This document shows, in pieces, positions 49,529 to 58,944 of a stretch of DNA of 64,000 nucleotides; the stretch's first letter is position 1; each line of letters starts with the position of its first letter. The notes beneath the pieces were generated by a model. The model was not told the origin of the DNA and made no database searches. It saw only the letters and a program-made list of their open reading frames with translations. The stretch spans positions 1 to 64,000 of the forward strand of contig RAZA01000016.1 in assembly GCA_003612485.1 (NCBI GenBank), in the 5' to 3' direction. The DNA is from a bacterium D16-50. GTDB lineage: Bacteria; Bacillota; Clostridia; Lachnospirales; Lachnospiraceae. Both the position numbers and the translations under genes were made by a program.

Positions 49529-52186
49529 TCATTGGCCTGCCGGATCTTCCTGCTGTATCAACGGCTCGGTGGTCTTGTAGGCCACACTGTAGCTGCCCGG
49601 CTCCAGAATACAAAGCCCCTCCTCCACTCTGGCGAACATGGGGTTGTCCTTGTCCTCATAAACCGCTTCTCCAGCCAGAGGAAGCCGCAGGGAGGCGCTG
49701 CAGCCGAAGGGCACCGTCACCGACAGCTCCACATGGTCGGGATCTGTCAGCTTCCACGCGCTGCGGTAGATTCCCCCGGGGGAATCATATTCGGCCTCCA
49801 GCTCCCTCAGGTTCCAATTTAGCAGCGGCATAAATGCCGCCTTTTTGAATCCGGGAGCATTCTCAACGGAATTGATGCCTGCCGCATGCCGGAACATCCA
49901 TTCCACCACGGCCCCGTAAGAATAGTGATTCATGCTGTTCATGCTGATGCCGGAGATGGAGCCGTCCTCCAGCAGGCTGTTCCAGCGCTCCCACACGGTG
50001 GTGGCGCCCAGCTTCACCTCGTAGAGCCAGCCCGGATATTCCTCGTTCAGCAGCAGCTCGTAAGCCAGCTTGTCATAGCCGTTGTCGGTAAGCACATTGC
50101 ACAGAAGGGGCGTGCCCACGAAACCCGTCCTCAGCTTATGGCCGCTGTCCTCGAAAAGCTTTTCCAGATGCTTTTTCGTCAGCTCCACATGATCGGAAAG
50201 GCGGTATTTCAGAGTCAGGATCATAGCCGTCTGGGTTTTGATGCAGCAGCGTCCGGTGGCGCTGTAATACTCATGCCGCACTATGTCGAACTGCTCTTTG
50301 GACAGCCTTGCATATTTTTCCTGCTCTTGTTTCTTTCCCAGCACCTCCGCTGCCTTGGACACAAGCTCGGCGCTGACCGCATAATACACATTGGCAATAA
50401 ATTCTTCATCCGTAGCTCCGAAGCACTCCTCCGCTCCCCCCTTGGGATTGTCCAGAGCCAGCCAGTCCCCATAATGAAACTTGTATCTCCAGCCATGGTT
50501 CTCCCCGTCCACGGAACCGATATAGTCCACCCAGGATTTCATGCTCGCAAACTGATCCTCAAGGATGGACTTGTCCCCGTAAAAGAGATAGAGGTTCCAT
50601 GGAATGATGCAGGAGGCGTCCCCCCATACGCAGGCGCAGGATTCAAGCCCGAAGGAAGGAACCACGTCCGGAACCCTTCCGTCCCTGACACTCTGCTCCT
50701 TTGCCATATCGTACAGATACTTGGCATAGAACGCGTAAGTATCCTTCAGATAGGTGGCGGTGGCGGAGAACACCTGCGCGTCTCCGGTCCAGCCCATGCG
50801 CTCGTCCCTCTGGGGACAGTCCGTGGGCACATCCACAAAATTGCCCTGAAGCCCCCATTTCACATTCTCCAGAAAACGGTTCACCAGCTCATGGCCCGTG
50901 CGCAGTTTCCCCTTCGCCTCGATGTCGCTGTAATAGGCCCATCCCACGAAGTCCTCCGCCTTCAAATTCGACACTCCTTCCACCTTTACATATCGGTATC
51001 CGTAAAAGGTGAAATGGGGCACGATGGTCCGCTCCCCGCCCGGAGTGGTATAATAGTATTCGGATTTGGCGCTGCGCAGGTTCGCGTTATAGAAATTCCC
51101 CTGCTGCAGGATCTCCCCGGTCTGGATATGAATTCTGGTGCCGGCGGGCTCATTGATCTTCAGAGAGAAAATTCCGGTAAATTCCTGCCCCATGTCAAAA
51201 ACCTGCTCCCCCGCGGGGGTATGTATCAGCTCTGCCGGGCAGAAGGTCTCATGAACCGTCACCGGCAGGCTCATGCGATCCGTCAGCTCTCCCTCCGGCG
51301 GCTGACAGCCCGCCGCCTCCGTGGCCGGAATTGCATCAAGAGTGTCGTCAACCCATTCTCCGTCATACAGATTGGAGAAAGTGATATTGCTGCGGCGCAC
51401 CTTCCAATCCTCCCCGGTGCCGATCACCTCTTCCTCCCCGTCCTCATAAACCAGACGAAGCTCCGCCATAAGCTTCCATTCATTGCCGTAAAAACCCATA
51501 TCTTCTTTGGCGAAAAAACCAAAGCGGGACTTATACCAGCCGTTGCCCAGCAGAATGCTCAGGGTTCCCCTCTCCTGCAGGCAGGAGGTGACATCGAAGG
51601 TCTGGTACTGCACCCACTCCTTGTAATCATTGCAATAGGGGGTCAGGTATTCCTCCCCGATGCGCTTCAAGGCTTTGCCCTCCGGCAGATAATAGGCCTC
51701 ATACAGCCCAAGTCCGCATATATACAGCCTGGCGCTGGCTACCGCCTTGGCAGGCGCAATCTCCTTCTCAAAATAGGGATGCCTATTGCAGGATACCACC
51801 CCCTTTGCGGCGTCGGAGGCAATGGTCTCCACGGCCCTGCAGGTAATCCATTGGCCGGCCCACGGCTCCTCCCTCTTTCCGGTCTCGAACCACTGGGTTT
51901 CCCCCACAGCCTCCTCTCCCCTATCGCTCCTGACTGTCACCGTCCAGTAGTACCGGGTTCTGGGGCGCAGGCAGATATCTGCCCGATAGCCCAGAGAGTC
52001 CGCCTCCCTGTCAAAGCCGGAATCAAACACTACATTCCCCATCTTCTCATCCAGAGCCACCAAAAGCCTTGCGCTCTCCTGCGTCTTTCCCAGACTTTCC
52101 GCCACCTTCCAGGAAAACACCGTCCTCTCCATGCGAAATCCCAGAGGATTCCTCAAATGGTTCACCTTCAAATCGTACAGTCTCAT
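49529..52186 (-). CDS. GH78 alpha-L-rhamnosidase
   Basis: An 885-residue cytoplasmic enzyme (no signal peptide). N-terminal beta-sandwich domains (WTVTVRSDRGEEAVG, ARLYICGLGLYEAYY) precede the (alpha/alpha)6 catalytic barrel. The GH78 motif VPTDCPQRDERMGWTGDAQV, with catalytic acidic residues, and the concluding C-terminal beta-domain are complete. It removes terminal L-rhamnose from plant or bacterial glycans or glycosides. AGGAGG lies upstream of the ATG. Intracellular location means it works on imported oligosaccharides or flavonoid glycosides. It may be co-transcribed with DUF2200 55 bases upstream. Confidence 0.94.
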   Translation of the reverse strand: MRLYDLKVNHLRNPLGFRMERTVFSWKVAESLGKTQESARLLVALDEKMGNVVFDSGFDREADSLGYRADICLRPRTRYYWTVTVRSDRGEEAVGETQWFETGKREEPWAGQWITCRAVETIASDAAKGVVSCNRHPYFEKEIAPAKAVASARLYICGLGLYEAYYLPEGKALKRIGEEYLTPYCNDYKEWVQYQTFDVTSCLQERGTLSILLGNGWYKSRFGFFAKEDMGFYGNEWKLMAELRLVYEDGEEEVIGTGEDWKVRRSNITFSNLYDGEWVDDTLDAIPATEAAGCQPPEGELTDRMSLPVTVHETFCPAELIHTPAGEQVFDMGQEFTGIFSLKINEPAGTRIHIQTGEILQQGNFYNANLRSAKSEYYYTTPGGERTIVPHFTFYGYRYVKVEGVSNLKAEDFVGWAYYSDIEAKGKLRTGHELVNRFLENVKWGLQGNFVDVPTDCPQRDERMGWTGDAQVFSATATYLKDTYAFYAKYLYDMAKEQSVRDGRVPDVVPSFGLESCACVWGDASCIIPWNLYLFYGDKSILEDQFASMKSWVDYIGSVDGENHGWRYKFHYGDWLALDNPKGGAEECFGATDEEFIANVYYAVSAELVSKAAEVLGKKQEQEKYARLSKEQFDIVRHEYYSATGRCCIKTQTAMILTLKYRLSDHVELTKKHLEKLFEDSGHKLRTGFVGTPLLCNVLTDNGYDKLAYELLLNEEYPGWLYEVKLGATTVWERWNSLLEDGSISGISMNSMNHYSYGAVVEWMFRHAAGINSVENAPGFKKAAFMPLLNWNLRELEAEYDSPGGIYRSAWKLTDPDHVELSVTVPFGCSASLRLPLAGEAVYEDKDNPMFARVEEGLCILEPGSYSVAYKTTEPLIQQEDPAGQ

Positions 52187-52241
52187 TATCTTCCTCCTGA
52201 TTAACCCGCCCTTGGGCCTGCTTTCCGCCGATTCTCTCTGC

Positions 52242-52592
52242 CTATCCTCTCAGCACCTTCTCCATGGGCTTCCCCTTGGCCAGCTCGTCGATCAACTTGT
52301 CCAGACGGCGTATCTCCCGCATCAGAGGCTCCTCCACCTCCTCCACCCGCACGCCGCAGACCACCCCCTTGATCAGAACTCTGTTCTCATTAAGCTTTGG
52401 GGCGTTCCGAAAGAAATCCCCATAGGCGACCTCCTTTTCCAGCATCCCATCCAGCTCCGGCTGTCCATATCCTGTGAACCAGCGAATCACCTGATCCACC
52501 TCCTCCTTGGTTCTGCCCTTTTTGAGAGCCTTGCCCACAAGAAGAGGATACACCTTGGAAAAGCTCATCCGGTATACCTTTTCATTCTCCAT
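52242..52592 (-). CDS. DUF2200-domain protein
   Basis: A 116-residue soluble protein with the DUF2200 features: [23 protein letters not shown] near the start, [14 protein letters not shown] and [20 protein letters not shown]. Function is unknown; the family is widespread and short. AAGGAGAG precedes the ATG. It lies between the GH78 gene and the DUF1905 gene, all on the minus strand. Confidence 0.92.
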   Translation of the reverse strand: MENEKVYRMSFSKVYPLLVGKALKKGRTKEEVDQVIRWFTGYGQPELDGMLEKEVAYGDFFRNAPKLNENRVLIKGVVCGVRVEEVEEPLMREIRRLDKLIDELAKGKPMEKVLRG

Positions 52593-52642
52593 ATTCTCTC
52601 TCCTTTTTTCGGCGCTTCCTCCCGCTATCGGACGCCGCGCCC

Positions 52643-52930
52643 TTATTCCCGCTCTCTTACGGTGACGAAAACCCTATCCCCCGCCTGCTTGCCTATTTTG
52701 CCGCGGATATCCTTGCGTATACCGATGATATAGCAGACCTTGCCCTCCGCGTCCTTTACCCCCATATTAACGATACTTCCGTCATATTCCTCGCCGTCAA
52801 ACGTCACATGAGCCTTCACCCGGCCTTTGCCGAATTCCGCTCTGATATCATAAGGAAAAATCACATATGCGCCGCCTGAACCTTCCGCATCATATATCAG
52901 GGACTCAAATTCATATACTTTCGGATTCAC
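52643..52930 (-). CDS. DUF1905-domain protein
   Basis: A 95-residue beta-rich protein. The DUF1905 pattern is [10 protein letters not shown]...[23 protein letters not shown] followed by [24 protein letters not shown]. The start is GTG at 52930, after GGAAGGGGG; the frame stays open back to 53083 but those residues are unlike the family. The family has no defined activity. It follows the ABC permease gene and precedes DUF2200. Confidence 0.85.
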   Translation of the reverse strand: MNPKVYEFESLIYDAEGSGGAYVIFPYDIRAEFGKGRVKAHVTFDGEEYDGSIVNMGVKDAEGKVCYIIGIRKDIRGKIGKQAGDRVFVTVRERE

Positions 52931-53061
52931 CTTTCTGCCCCCTTCCCTATTATGCCTAACCATTGCCGCAGCCCTATGGTCCATATCATTATACCGCCCG
53001 CAGCCCCACAAATCAATGACAGCATGGAAAACAACAAGAAATTGATAAAAACCGTCAGGCG
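52927..53061 (-). other. Orphan hydrophobic reading frame after the ABC permease
   Basis: A 44-residue open frame on the minus strand encodes a clear membrane helix pair (FINFLLFSMLSLICGAAGG followed by IMIWTIGLRQWLGII) and ends at the DUF1905 start. It overlaps the permease stop but has no acceptable start codon or ribosome site. It may be a frameshifted remnant of a further membrane protein or permease C-terminus, or chance. Confidence 0.25.
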
Positions 53062-54272
53062 CCCCGCACCTGATGCCTTCCATAGATTAGTCTTCCCGCC
53101 AGCGCTGCCAGAATTCCATAAAAAAGCTGAACTGCCGGCACCGTCTGCCACAGTGTAAAACAATGCCCCAACAACATGGCCGGGCGCATATCAAAAATGG
53201 CCCGCTCCCAAAGACAAGTCGTGGGCATGTACTGCCAAATCTGCGGTATCTGCGGATTTCTCACACATACGATGATGGCGGCAAGATCAATGCCCCAGAT
53301 TCCCATGGACAAAACCAGCGTGGTTTTGAAGCTGCCTGTCAGCTCCGATACAACCATTACGAATATGCCGTCCAATACGGCGGTCAGCACAAAAATACCG
53401 CATAAAATCAAACATGCCTGCCCCATGGTCAGGGGATAGGCATAATAGGGAAAATAAAACTGTATCGGCGCCTCAAAGCCGCCGGTTCCGTAGATACAGA
53501 AGGCGCTGCATGCCGCCACGGCAATCATCAAAAGGGCGCATGCCGCCGTCAGGCTGACCCCTGCCCAGAGCTTCGCCCAGTACAGAGAGCCTCTTCCCTT
53601 GGAGCAGGCCAAAATCATCCGGTCCGTCCCCCGCATACGCTCCTCCGCAAATATGCCGGACATCCCCACTGCGGCCACCAGCATCATCCACATCCCCGCC
53701 GCGGGCCATACTGCCATAATCATGAAATATCCGTCATTGCAGACATATCTCATGGGCGCAGGCATCCGTGACTCCTTTTCCATCCAGAATTCCTTCTGCT
53801 CCTCCGAAAGCCCCAGCGCCCTGCAATATCGCTCCACCATCCACCTTCTGGCTTCATAGAGGCTCTCCTCTTTAGGCTCCCAATAGACCGCAGCACTTAG
53901 ATTCATGCCTGTCCAGGCTCTGACCAAGTCAAAGATTTCACAATAAGGCTGCGCGAAAGCCAGATACTCCTCCGTTTTCTCATAGCCTTCCCGAAGCCGT
54001 TCAGGAGGTATTTTCCTATAGGCCGCAGCCATCTCCTCCAGCAGAGCCTGATCAATCTCCCGTCCGGACACCGTTTCTCTGTCCTTCCGCTCCGCCGTGA
54101 ATATCTCATAGCATTCTCCTAACGTCTCCCCGCCGCCATAAAAGCTGCCCATGAGACCGGTCAGTATAGAGAAAACTAAAATTGCCGCGCAGAGCCCCAG
54201 AACAACCCACAGCGACCTTCTCCCCAAGAGTTTCTTCATCTCATATCCGTAAAGCGTCCTCCAGCTATCCAT
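53055..54272 (-). CDS. ABC-2-type permease
   Basis: A 405-residue membrane protein. A membrane segment near the N-terminus (VLGLCAAILVFSILTGLMG) is followed by a ~130-residue extracytoplasmic domain, then five more segments (FMIMAVWPAAGMWMMLVAAV to VQLFYGILAALAG). The layout is that of ABC-2 transporter permeases. ATG at 54272 overlaps the ATPase stop (ATGGATAG) and follows GGGGGAAGGG. It is the last member of the sigma factor/anti-sigma/ATPase/permease chain. The substrate is unknown; extruding an antimicrobial or signal is plausible. Confidence 0.82.
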   Translation of the reverse strand: MDSWRTLYGYEMKKLLGRRSLWVVLGLCAAILVFSILTGLMGSFYGGGETLGECYEIFTAERKDRETVSGREIDQALLEEMAAAYRKIPPERLREGYEKTEEYLAFAQPYCEIFDLVRAWTGMNLSAAVYWEPKEESLYEARRWMVERYCRALGLSEEQKEFWMEKESRMPAPMRYVCNDGYFMIMAVWPAAGMWMMLVAAVGMSGIFAEERMRGTDRMILACSKGRGSLYWAKLWAGVSLTAACALLMIAVAACSAFCIYGTGGFEAPIQFYFPYYAYPLTMGQACLILCGIFVLTAVLDGIFVMVVSELTGSFKTTLVLSMGIWGIDLAAIIVCVRNPQIPQIWQYMPTTCLWERAIFDMRPAMLLGHCFTLWQTVPAVQLFYGILAALAGRLIYGRHQVRGA

Positions 54273-54972
54273 CCGTCCCTTCCCCCTCAAACTGCCTTAG
54301 ACAGAAGGCCTCCAGATCTCCGAATTCCTCCGCCCATTTTCCCCGATAGCTCATCCGCCCTTCCCGCATAATCAATATCTCATGGGCAATATGCTCCACA
54401 TCCGACAAGATATGGGTGGATAATATGACAATTCCGTCTTTTCCAAGATCCCCCACCAGCTTTCGGAAGTGTGCCCGCTCCTTGGGATCCAGCCCCTTGG
54501 TAGGCTCGTCCAGCACCAGCAGCTTTGGGCGGTTCAGCAGGGCCTGAGCGATTCCCAGCCTCTGGCGCATGCCTCCGGAAAAGGTCTTGATTTTCCTGCG
54601 GCCCACATCCTTTAAGCCCAAAAGCTCCAGCAGCTCCTTTGCCCTTCTTCTTGCCTCCGCTTTGGGCATTCCCTTCAACGCGCCCATGTACAGCAGAAAT
54701 TCCTCCCCCTCAAATTCCGGATAATAGCCGAATTCCTGAGGCAGATACCCCAGCACGGCCCGGTAAGCCTCCTGCCCTGCATCCATCTCGTCAAGGGATA
54801 TGGTGCCGCTGTCCGGCCTCACCACGCCGCATATCATTCTCATAAGCGTAGTCTTTCCCGCTCCGTTCTCCCCCAGCAGACCGTATACTCCCTTTTCCAG
54901 CTTCAGGGAAATACGATCCACCGCAATCTTATTCTTATACTGTTTCGATACCCTGTCTATGGCCAGCCTCAT
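54265..54972 (-). CDS. ABC transporter ATP-binding protein (sigma-factor operon)
   Basis: A 235-residue ATPase of the multidrug/ABC-2 group. Walker A is GENGAGKTT, the signature TFSGGMRQRLGIAQALL and Walker B LLVLDEPTKGLDP; the switch His is in LSTHIL. ATG at 54972 overlaps the upstream membrane protein stop by four bases (ATGA) and follows GGAGGGG, so translation is coupled. It energises the permease encoded just downstream. Confidence 0.95.
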   Translation of the reverse strand: MRLAIDRVSKQYKNKIAVDRISLKLEKGVYGLLGENGAGKTTLMRMICGVVRPDSGTISLDEMDAGQEAYRAVLGYLPQEFGYYPEFEGEEFLLYMGALKGMPKAEARRRAKELLELLGLKDVGRRKIKTFSGGMRQRLGIAQALLNRPKLLVLDEPTKGLDPKERAHFRKLVGDLGKDGIVILSTHILSDVEHIAHEILIMREGRMSYRGKWAEEFGDLEAFCLRQFEGEGTDG

Positions 54973-55676
54973 GACAGCCCCTCCGTATTTTTTATCAACC
55001 GCCTGTACTGACGCAGCAGCCCTGCCCCAAGCAGCACAGCCCCCGCCATCCACCATCCCATGCGGCTTTTCTGGTACAGCGCCGGAATCTCCCAATGGAA
55101 AACGTAAGTCATAAGACTGACGCAGACCGCTATGCCGGCGCCGGCATAGATACCTTCCTGCCCCCGGAGCTTATGGGCCGCCCACAATGATAAAAAGGCT
55201 GTCAGCAGAAACGGAACCGCGATGTACAGCCCGGTCTGCACCATGCCCATTTGATTGTTCCGCATTCCCATGGACACCAATAGGCACAGCACCCCAAGAT
55301 TTTCCGCCCCCAATATCCCCAACCGGGCCAAAATCACACTCCGCAGAGAAAACCGGGTGCTCATCTCCAGCTCGTCCATCTTGTGCCTTTCCGAGCGGCT
55401 GCACTCCGACACAAGAGCCAGCGCCAGCAGGGGCGTGAGAGCCGAGATCGCCCAGACCATGTCCATCTTCAAAGCTACTGCCCCCGTGACAGCCACGGCA
55501 TAGACAAACGCCGAAGCAAGCCGGCTCCATTTATTGATATAAGCGGCCTGAGACAAGACAAATTCGCCCAAGCCCATCCTGGGCCTATCCAGCTTTCGCA
55601 GAAACTCCTCCTTCTCCAGCGGCGCCGGCGCCTCAAAAGCCTCCTGCAGTTTTGCTTTCCACGATTTCCTCATCAT
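54969..55676 (-). CDS. Membrane protein, putative anti-sigma factor or transporter partner
   Basis: A 235-residue protein with a ~50-residue soluble N-terminus (KAKLQEAFEAPAPLEKEEFL) and six membrane segments. It follows directly on an ECF sigma factor gene, whose stop lies within the region of its start, and is followed by the ABC genes with a four-base overlap. Such pairs usually encode a membrane anti-sigma factor that releases the sigma factor on a signal. The zinc-type anti-sigma motif (HxxxCxxC) is not present, so the assignment rests on context. ATG at 55676 is six bases after AGGAGG; GTG at 55694 is an alternative. Confidence 0.6.
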   Translation of the reverse strand: MMRKSWKAKLQEAFEAPAPLEKEEFLRKLDRPRMGLGEFVLSQAAYINKWSRLASAFVYAVAVTGAVALKMDMVWAISALTPLLALALVSECSRSERHKMDELEMSTRFSLRSVILARLGILGAENLGVLCLLVSMGMRNNQMGMVQTGLYIAVPFLLTAFLSLWAAHKLRGQEGIYAGAGIAVCVSLMTYVFHWEIPALYQKSRMGWWMAGAVLLGAGLLRQYRRLIKNTEGLS

Positions 55677-55690
55677 CCAAATCCTCCTGC

Positions 55691-56149
55691 TCACGGCTCC
55701 ATGGCCTCCTTAAACCTTCTGACTGCCCCCTGAATCCTGCGGTGCGCCGCAAATCTGGAAATCCCAAGAAGCTCTCCGATGACGGCTGCCGAAAGCTCGT
55801 TCACATACCGAAGCAGCAATATCTCCTGTTCCTCCCGCCCTAGCTTCGCCATGGCCTCCCTGACCTGAATTCTTGTGAGAACCTGCTCCTCCACGGCAGC
55901 CTCTCCCGCTTTTTGAGGCAGATCTTCCTCAAGAGCCCCCATAGGCCTCCTGCGGAACTGATCTATGCAGAGATTCCTTGCAATGGTGTACAGGCACTTG
56001 ACAGCCTGCCCTTCCCTCAAATGCCTATAGCTCTCGAAATAGCGCAGAAAAGCCTCCTGAGTCACATCCTCCGCCAGATCCCGATTATGCAGTTTAAAAT
56101 AACAATACCGATAAAGCTTATCGTATTGCGCCCCCACATCCATGGACAT
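55691..56149 (-). CDS. ECF-subfamily RNA polymerase sigma factor
   Basis: A 152-residue sigma factor with region 2 (YDKLYRYCYFKLHNRDLAED followed by VTQEAFLRYF; -10 recognition) and region 4 (LGREEQEILLLRYVNELSAAV and GELLGISRFAAHRRIQGAVRRF; -35 recognition). The region between is short, as in ECF sigma factors. ATG at 56149 follows GGAGGG by eight bases. It heads a coupled set: membrane protein, ATPase, permease. Autoregulation through an ECF promoter is likely; I could not identify its -35/-10. Confidence 0.93.
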   Translation of the reverse strand: MSMDVGAQYDKLYRYCYFKLHNRDLAEDVTQEAFLRYFESYRHLREGQAVKCLYTIARNLCIDQFRRRPMGALEEDLPQKAGEAAVEEQVLTRIQVREAMAKLGREEQEILLLRYVNELSAAVIGELLGISRFAAHRRIQGAVRRFKEAMEP

Positions 56150-56256
56150 GGCCGATCCCTCCAGCATTCATATCCCACTCTGCAGCTCCGTCTTCTCACG
56201 CCCATGCCAGACAGCCAAATCCGGCTTCCCCACCCCATGGTCACGGCACATCCGTT

Positions 56257-57008
56257 TCAATGCAGATCTGAATGCGCGAAACGCAGATATCCCACCGCGC
56301 ATGCCACCACAATCAGCGCTGCGGCAAAGAAACCGTATTTAAAATACGAAAGGGTAAAAACCGTTTCCGGCAGCCCCCAGAATTCCACCTTCTGCATCAC
56401 CATCAGGGGCTCATATTCCAGAAAGCCCAGAAAGCCGGTTCCGCTCTCCCTGTAAGCGTCCAAGACAATGGCCAGAAACAGCCACAGCTCCCCCGCTATC
56501 ATGGCCACCGTCTGGTTTTTGCAAAACATGCTTATGGCTCCCGCTATGGCCACATAGGCCATAAGCTGCAGCGCCATCATGGCAAACACCCCTATCAGCG
56601 TCCCTAATGGCAGGGCTGTATTGACCTCTCCCCGAGAGAGGATACGCACCGCCACGAAGAAGATAAAGCCCAGCACATAAAGACAAAAAACAAACAGCAT
56701 CTGGGCAAACAGCCTTGACAGATAGTATTTTACCACATTTACGCCCACAGAGAGCACATTTTGTACCGTTCTCATGGAAAAATCTTCGTTGATCACATAT
56801 GCGGTGGCAAGAATGGTCAAAATACAAAAGGTTCTGCCGGTAACGTAAAAAACAGCAGATACTCAAGGATGGGATACCGCGTCACCGCACCCTCATAGCG
56901 GCCGCTTACCGCAGCCGCTCCGCTGATCCCAAAGGCAAAAAGCGCCACACCCCATATCGCCCGATAATATCTCATTTTCGTCAGTTCCACTGCCATCAGC
57001 TTTCTCAT
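56257..57008 (-). pseudogene. ABC-2 permease broken by a one-base frameshift
   Basis: The first part encodes MRKLMAVELTKMRYY through LPAEPFVF, then a TGA stop at 56819-56817. The frame shifted by one continues at once with TILATAYVINEDFSM and runs to 56257. At the junction GTATTTTGACC has a run of four T; one extra T would restore a single 250-residue permease, the same length as the intact neighbour (249). N-termini also correspond (MRKLMAVELTKMRYY and MGELFKNELLKIRYN). It may be a real inactivating mutation, an assembly error, or slippage-regulated. Confidence 0.85.
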
Positions 57009-57055
57009 GCCCGCACCTCGTCTCCATTTCTATCTGCACTTCATCTTTGGCCGCC

Positions 57056-57805
57056 TCAGTCTATGTCACGCCTTAAAAACACAAATACTGCAGCCCCCAG
57101 AAAAACAATTCCCATAGCCGTGCCCTGAACGAAAAGCCCGGCAAACTCAGGAGTCAAAACCTTCCCTGCTACTGCCATGTCGTACATGCGGATTACCGCC
57201 GGCATCACTCCCTGATAACCCTGCCCATAGTTCATGACCATGAACTCCCCCATGGTGGCCACGGCTCCGGAGAAATACACCAGCGCCGGCCTTTTCACGG
57301 ACACCGCAACCAAAATAAAAAGGGCGATATATACGCACAGAAGGAGGCAGGTGCCCCCGTGAAAGGCCAGATTCACCAGCCCGAAATTCGGATAGGCATC
57401 GGAATAGGTTCCCGGCCTCCATCCCCTCACCGCCGTCCTAAAACATATGAACTCCCCCAGACAGAACAGAAATATCAGCAGATCTATAACATATACGCAT
57501 ACTGCCTTTACGGCAAAATACCTCAGGCGGCCCACTCCGCAGCTTAAGGTATTTTGCATGGTTCCCTGCCAAAGCTCCTGTGTGAACACTGTCCCCGCCA
57601 CCGGGGCCAGAAACATCACCACAAAAGTTCCTGCAATTCTCATATAGGCAAAGGAGGAGGTATATCCATATAGATTCATCACCAGATCCTTCTCGCTGTT
57701 GAGCATGCCAAACAGAGCCACAAAAGCGGCGCTCACCCCCCAGAAAAGCCATATGGTCTTGTTATACCTTATTTTCAGCAATTCATTCTTGAACAATTCC
57801 CCCAT
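57056..57805 (-). CDS. ABC-2 permease, lantibiotic-immunity/BcrB-like
   Basis: A 249-residue membrane protein with six segments. The N-terminus MGELFKNELLKIRYNKTIWL and the loop VFTQELWQGTMQNTLSCGVGR are typical of LanE/LanG or BcrB-type permeases. It lies between a BcrA-like ATPase (12 bases upstream) and a frameshifted paralogue. Together they resemble a three-gene export or immunity transporter. GGGAGGG precedes the ATG. Confidence 0.87.
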   Translation of the reverse strand: MGELFKNELLKIRYNKTIWLFWGVSAAFVALFGMLNSEKDLVMNLYGYTSSFAYMRIAGTFVVMFLAPVAGTVFTQELWQGTMQNTLSCGVGRLRYFAVKAVCVYVIDLLIFLFCLGEFICFRTAVRGWRPGTYSDAYPNFGLVNLAFHGGTCLLLCVYIALFILVAVSVKRPALVYFSGAVATMGEFMVMNYGQGYQGVMPAVIRMYDMAVAGKVLTPEFAGLFVQGTAMGIVFLGAAVFVFLRRDID

Positions 57806-57817
57806 GATACCCTCCCT

Positions 57818-58666
57818 CTATTTTCCCTCTGCCTCTGTCCCAACCGTACCGGCACTGCTTCCTGCGGCAGATCCGCCCGGCCCCCAACCATTTCCGTTGT
57901 CCCCGGCTCCCCGGCGCTCTGCCCCCCTGTGCTCCAGCAAAAGCTCCACGAAGTAGTTCTCCAGATTGATTCCCCGCTCCTGACACACCCGGCCGATCTT
58001 CTCTCCGGAGATCACCTCCAAAAGCCTTCCCCGGTCCAGAAAGCCGTATTTGGTGGCAATCTGCGCCATCTCCGCCAGATTATGGCTGCTGAACAGAATG
58101 GTCATCTTTCTCTCTTGATTCAGCTTCAGCACAAGCCTGCGCAGCTCCATGACCCCGATGGGGTCCAGACCAATGGTGGGCTCGTCCAAAATGATAAACT
58201 CCGGATCTCCCACCAGAGCCATGGCCAGCCCCAGACGCTGCCTCATACCGAGGGAAAACCTGCCTGCCTTCTTGTCCGCGGCCTCAGCCAGCCCTACCAG
58301 CTCCAGAATCTCCCTCAAAGCCTTTTTCGGCTGCCCTCCGAAATCCATGCCCAGATATCTGCGCTGTACGTCCAAATTCTGCAGCGCGGTCATATTTGCA
58401 TAGAGAGCAGGATGCTCAATCAAAGCCCCCATCCGCCGGCGCATGCTCTGAAGCTCCTTCGGGGAGGAGGCGCCGAACAATTCCAGCTCCCCCTCCGTAG
58501 GGCGTATCAGGCCGCAGACCATGCGCATGAAGGTAGTCTTTCCCGCTCCGTTGGCTCCCACGAACCCAAAGATGTCTCCTTTCTGAATGGATAGGGTGAC
58601 ATGATCCACCGCGCACACCTTATGATACCGCTTCGTCAGCTCCTTCGTCCTTAAAATCGTTTCCAT
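57818..58666 (-). CDS. BcrA/LanF-like ABC transporter ATP-binding protein
   Basis: A 282-residue ATPase. Walker A is GANGAGKTT, the signature FSLGMRQRLGLAMALVGDPEF (LSGGQ replaced by FSLGM as in bacitracin and lantibiotic immunity ATPases) and Walker B FIILDEPTIGLDP. The C-terminal ~45 residues after FVELLLEHRG are low complexity (Gly, Ala, Glu). It drives the adjacent permeases. It diverges from the ABC exporter genes at 58945, so both sets may form one peptide-resistance locus. GGAGG precedes the ATG. Confidence 0.92.
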   Translation of the reverse strand: METILRTKELTKRYHKVCAVDHVTLSIQKGDIFGFVGANGAGKTTFMRMVCGLIRPTEGELELFGASSPKELQSMRRRMGALIEHPALYANMTALQNLDVQRRYLGMDFGGQPKKALREILELVGLAEAADKKAGRFSLGMRQRLGLAMALVGDPEFIILDEPTIGLDPIGVMELRRLVLKLNQERKMTILFSSHNLAEMAQIATKYGFLDRGRLLEVISGEKIGRVCQERGINLENYFVELLLEHRGAERRGAGDNGNGWGPGGSAAGSSAGTVGTEAEGK

Positions 58667-58822
58667 CTACATACCTCCCGTCCTTCATGATCCGACCATT
58701 CCGCAACATCAGGGCCCTGCCCACCTTACCCGCTGCGACGCCCCCTCTACACTGTATAACGGATCAGACCCTCGAATTGTGCGCCTCTTGATACAGAATA
58801 TCTACCTCTTGCACAAAACGCA

Positions 58823-58850
58823 TTTACAAATGCAGATTATTCTGTATACT
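58823..58850 (+). promoter_or_regulatory. Promoter of the paired ABC exporters
   Basis: TTTACA (58823-58828), 16 bases and TATACT (58845-58850) precede the exporter ATG at 58945 by about 95 bases. No clear terminator or second promoter is seen in this divergent spacer. Confidence 0.6.
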
Positions 58851-58944
58851 GAAAATATGGGCCTGCAGCGGTCCGGTATAAAAGGCAGGCCCTCCGCGCC
58901 ATAGGTATTTCATGGGCGCCAAAACACATAGAAGGGACATCATC

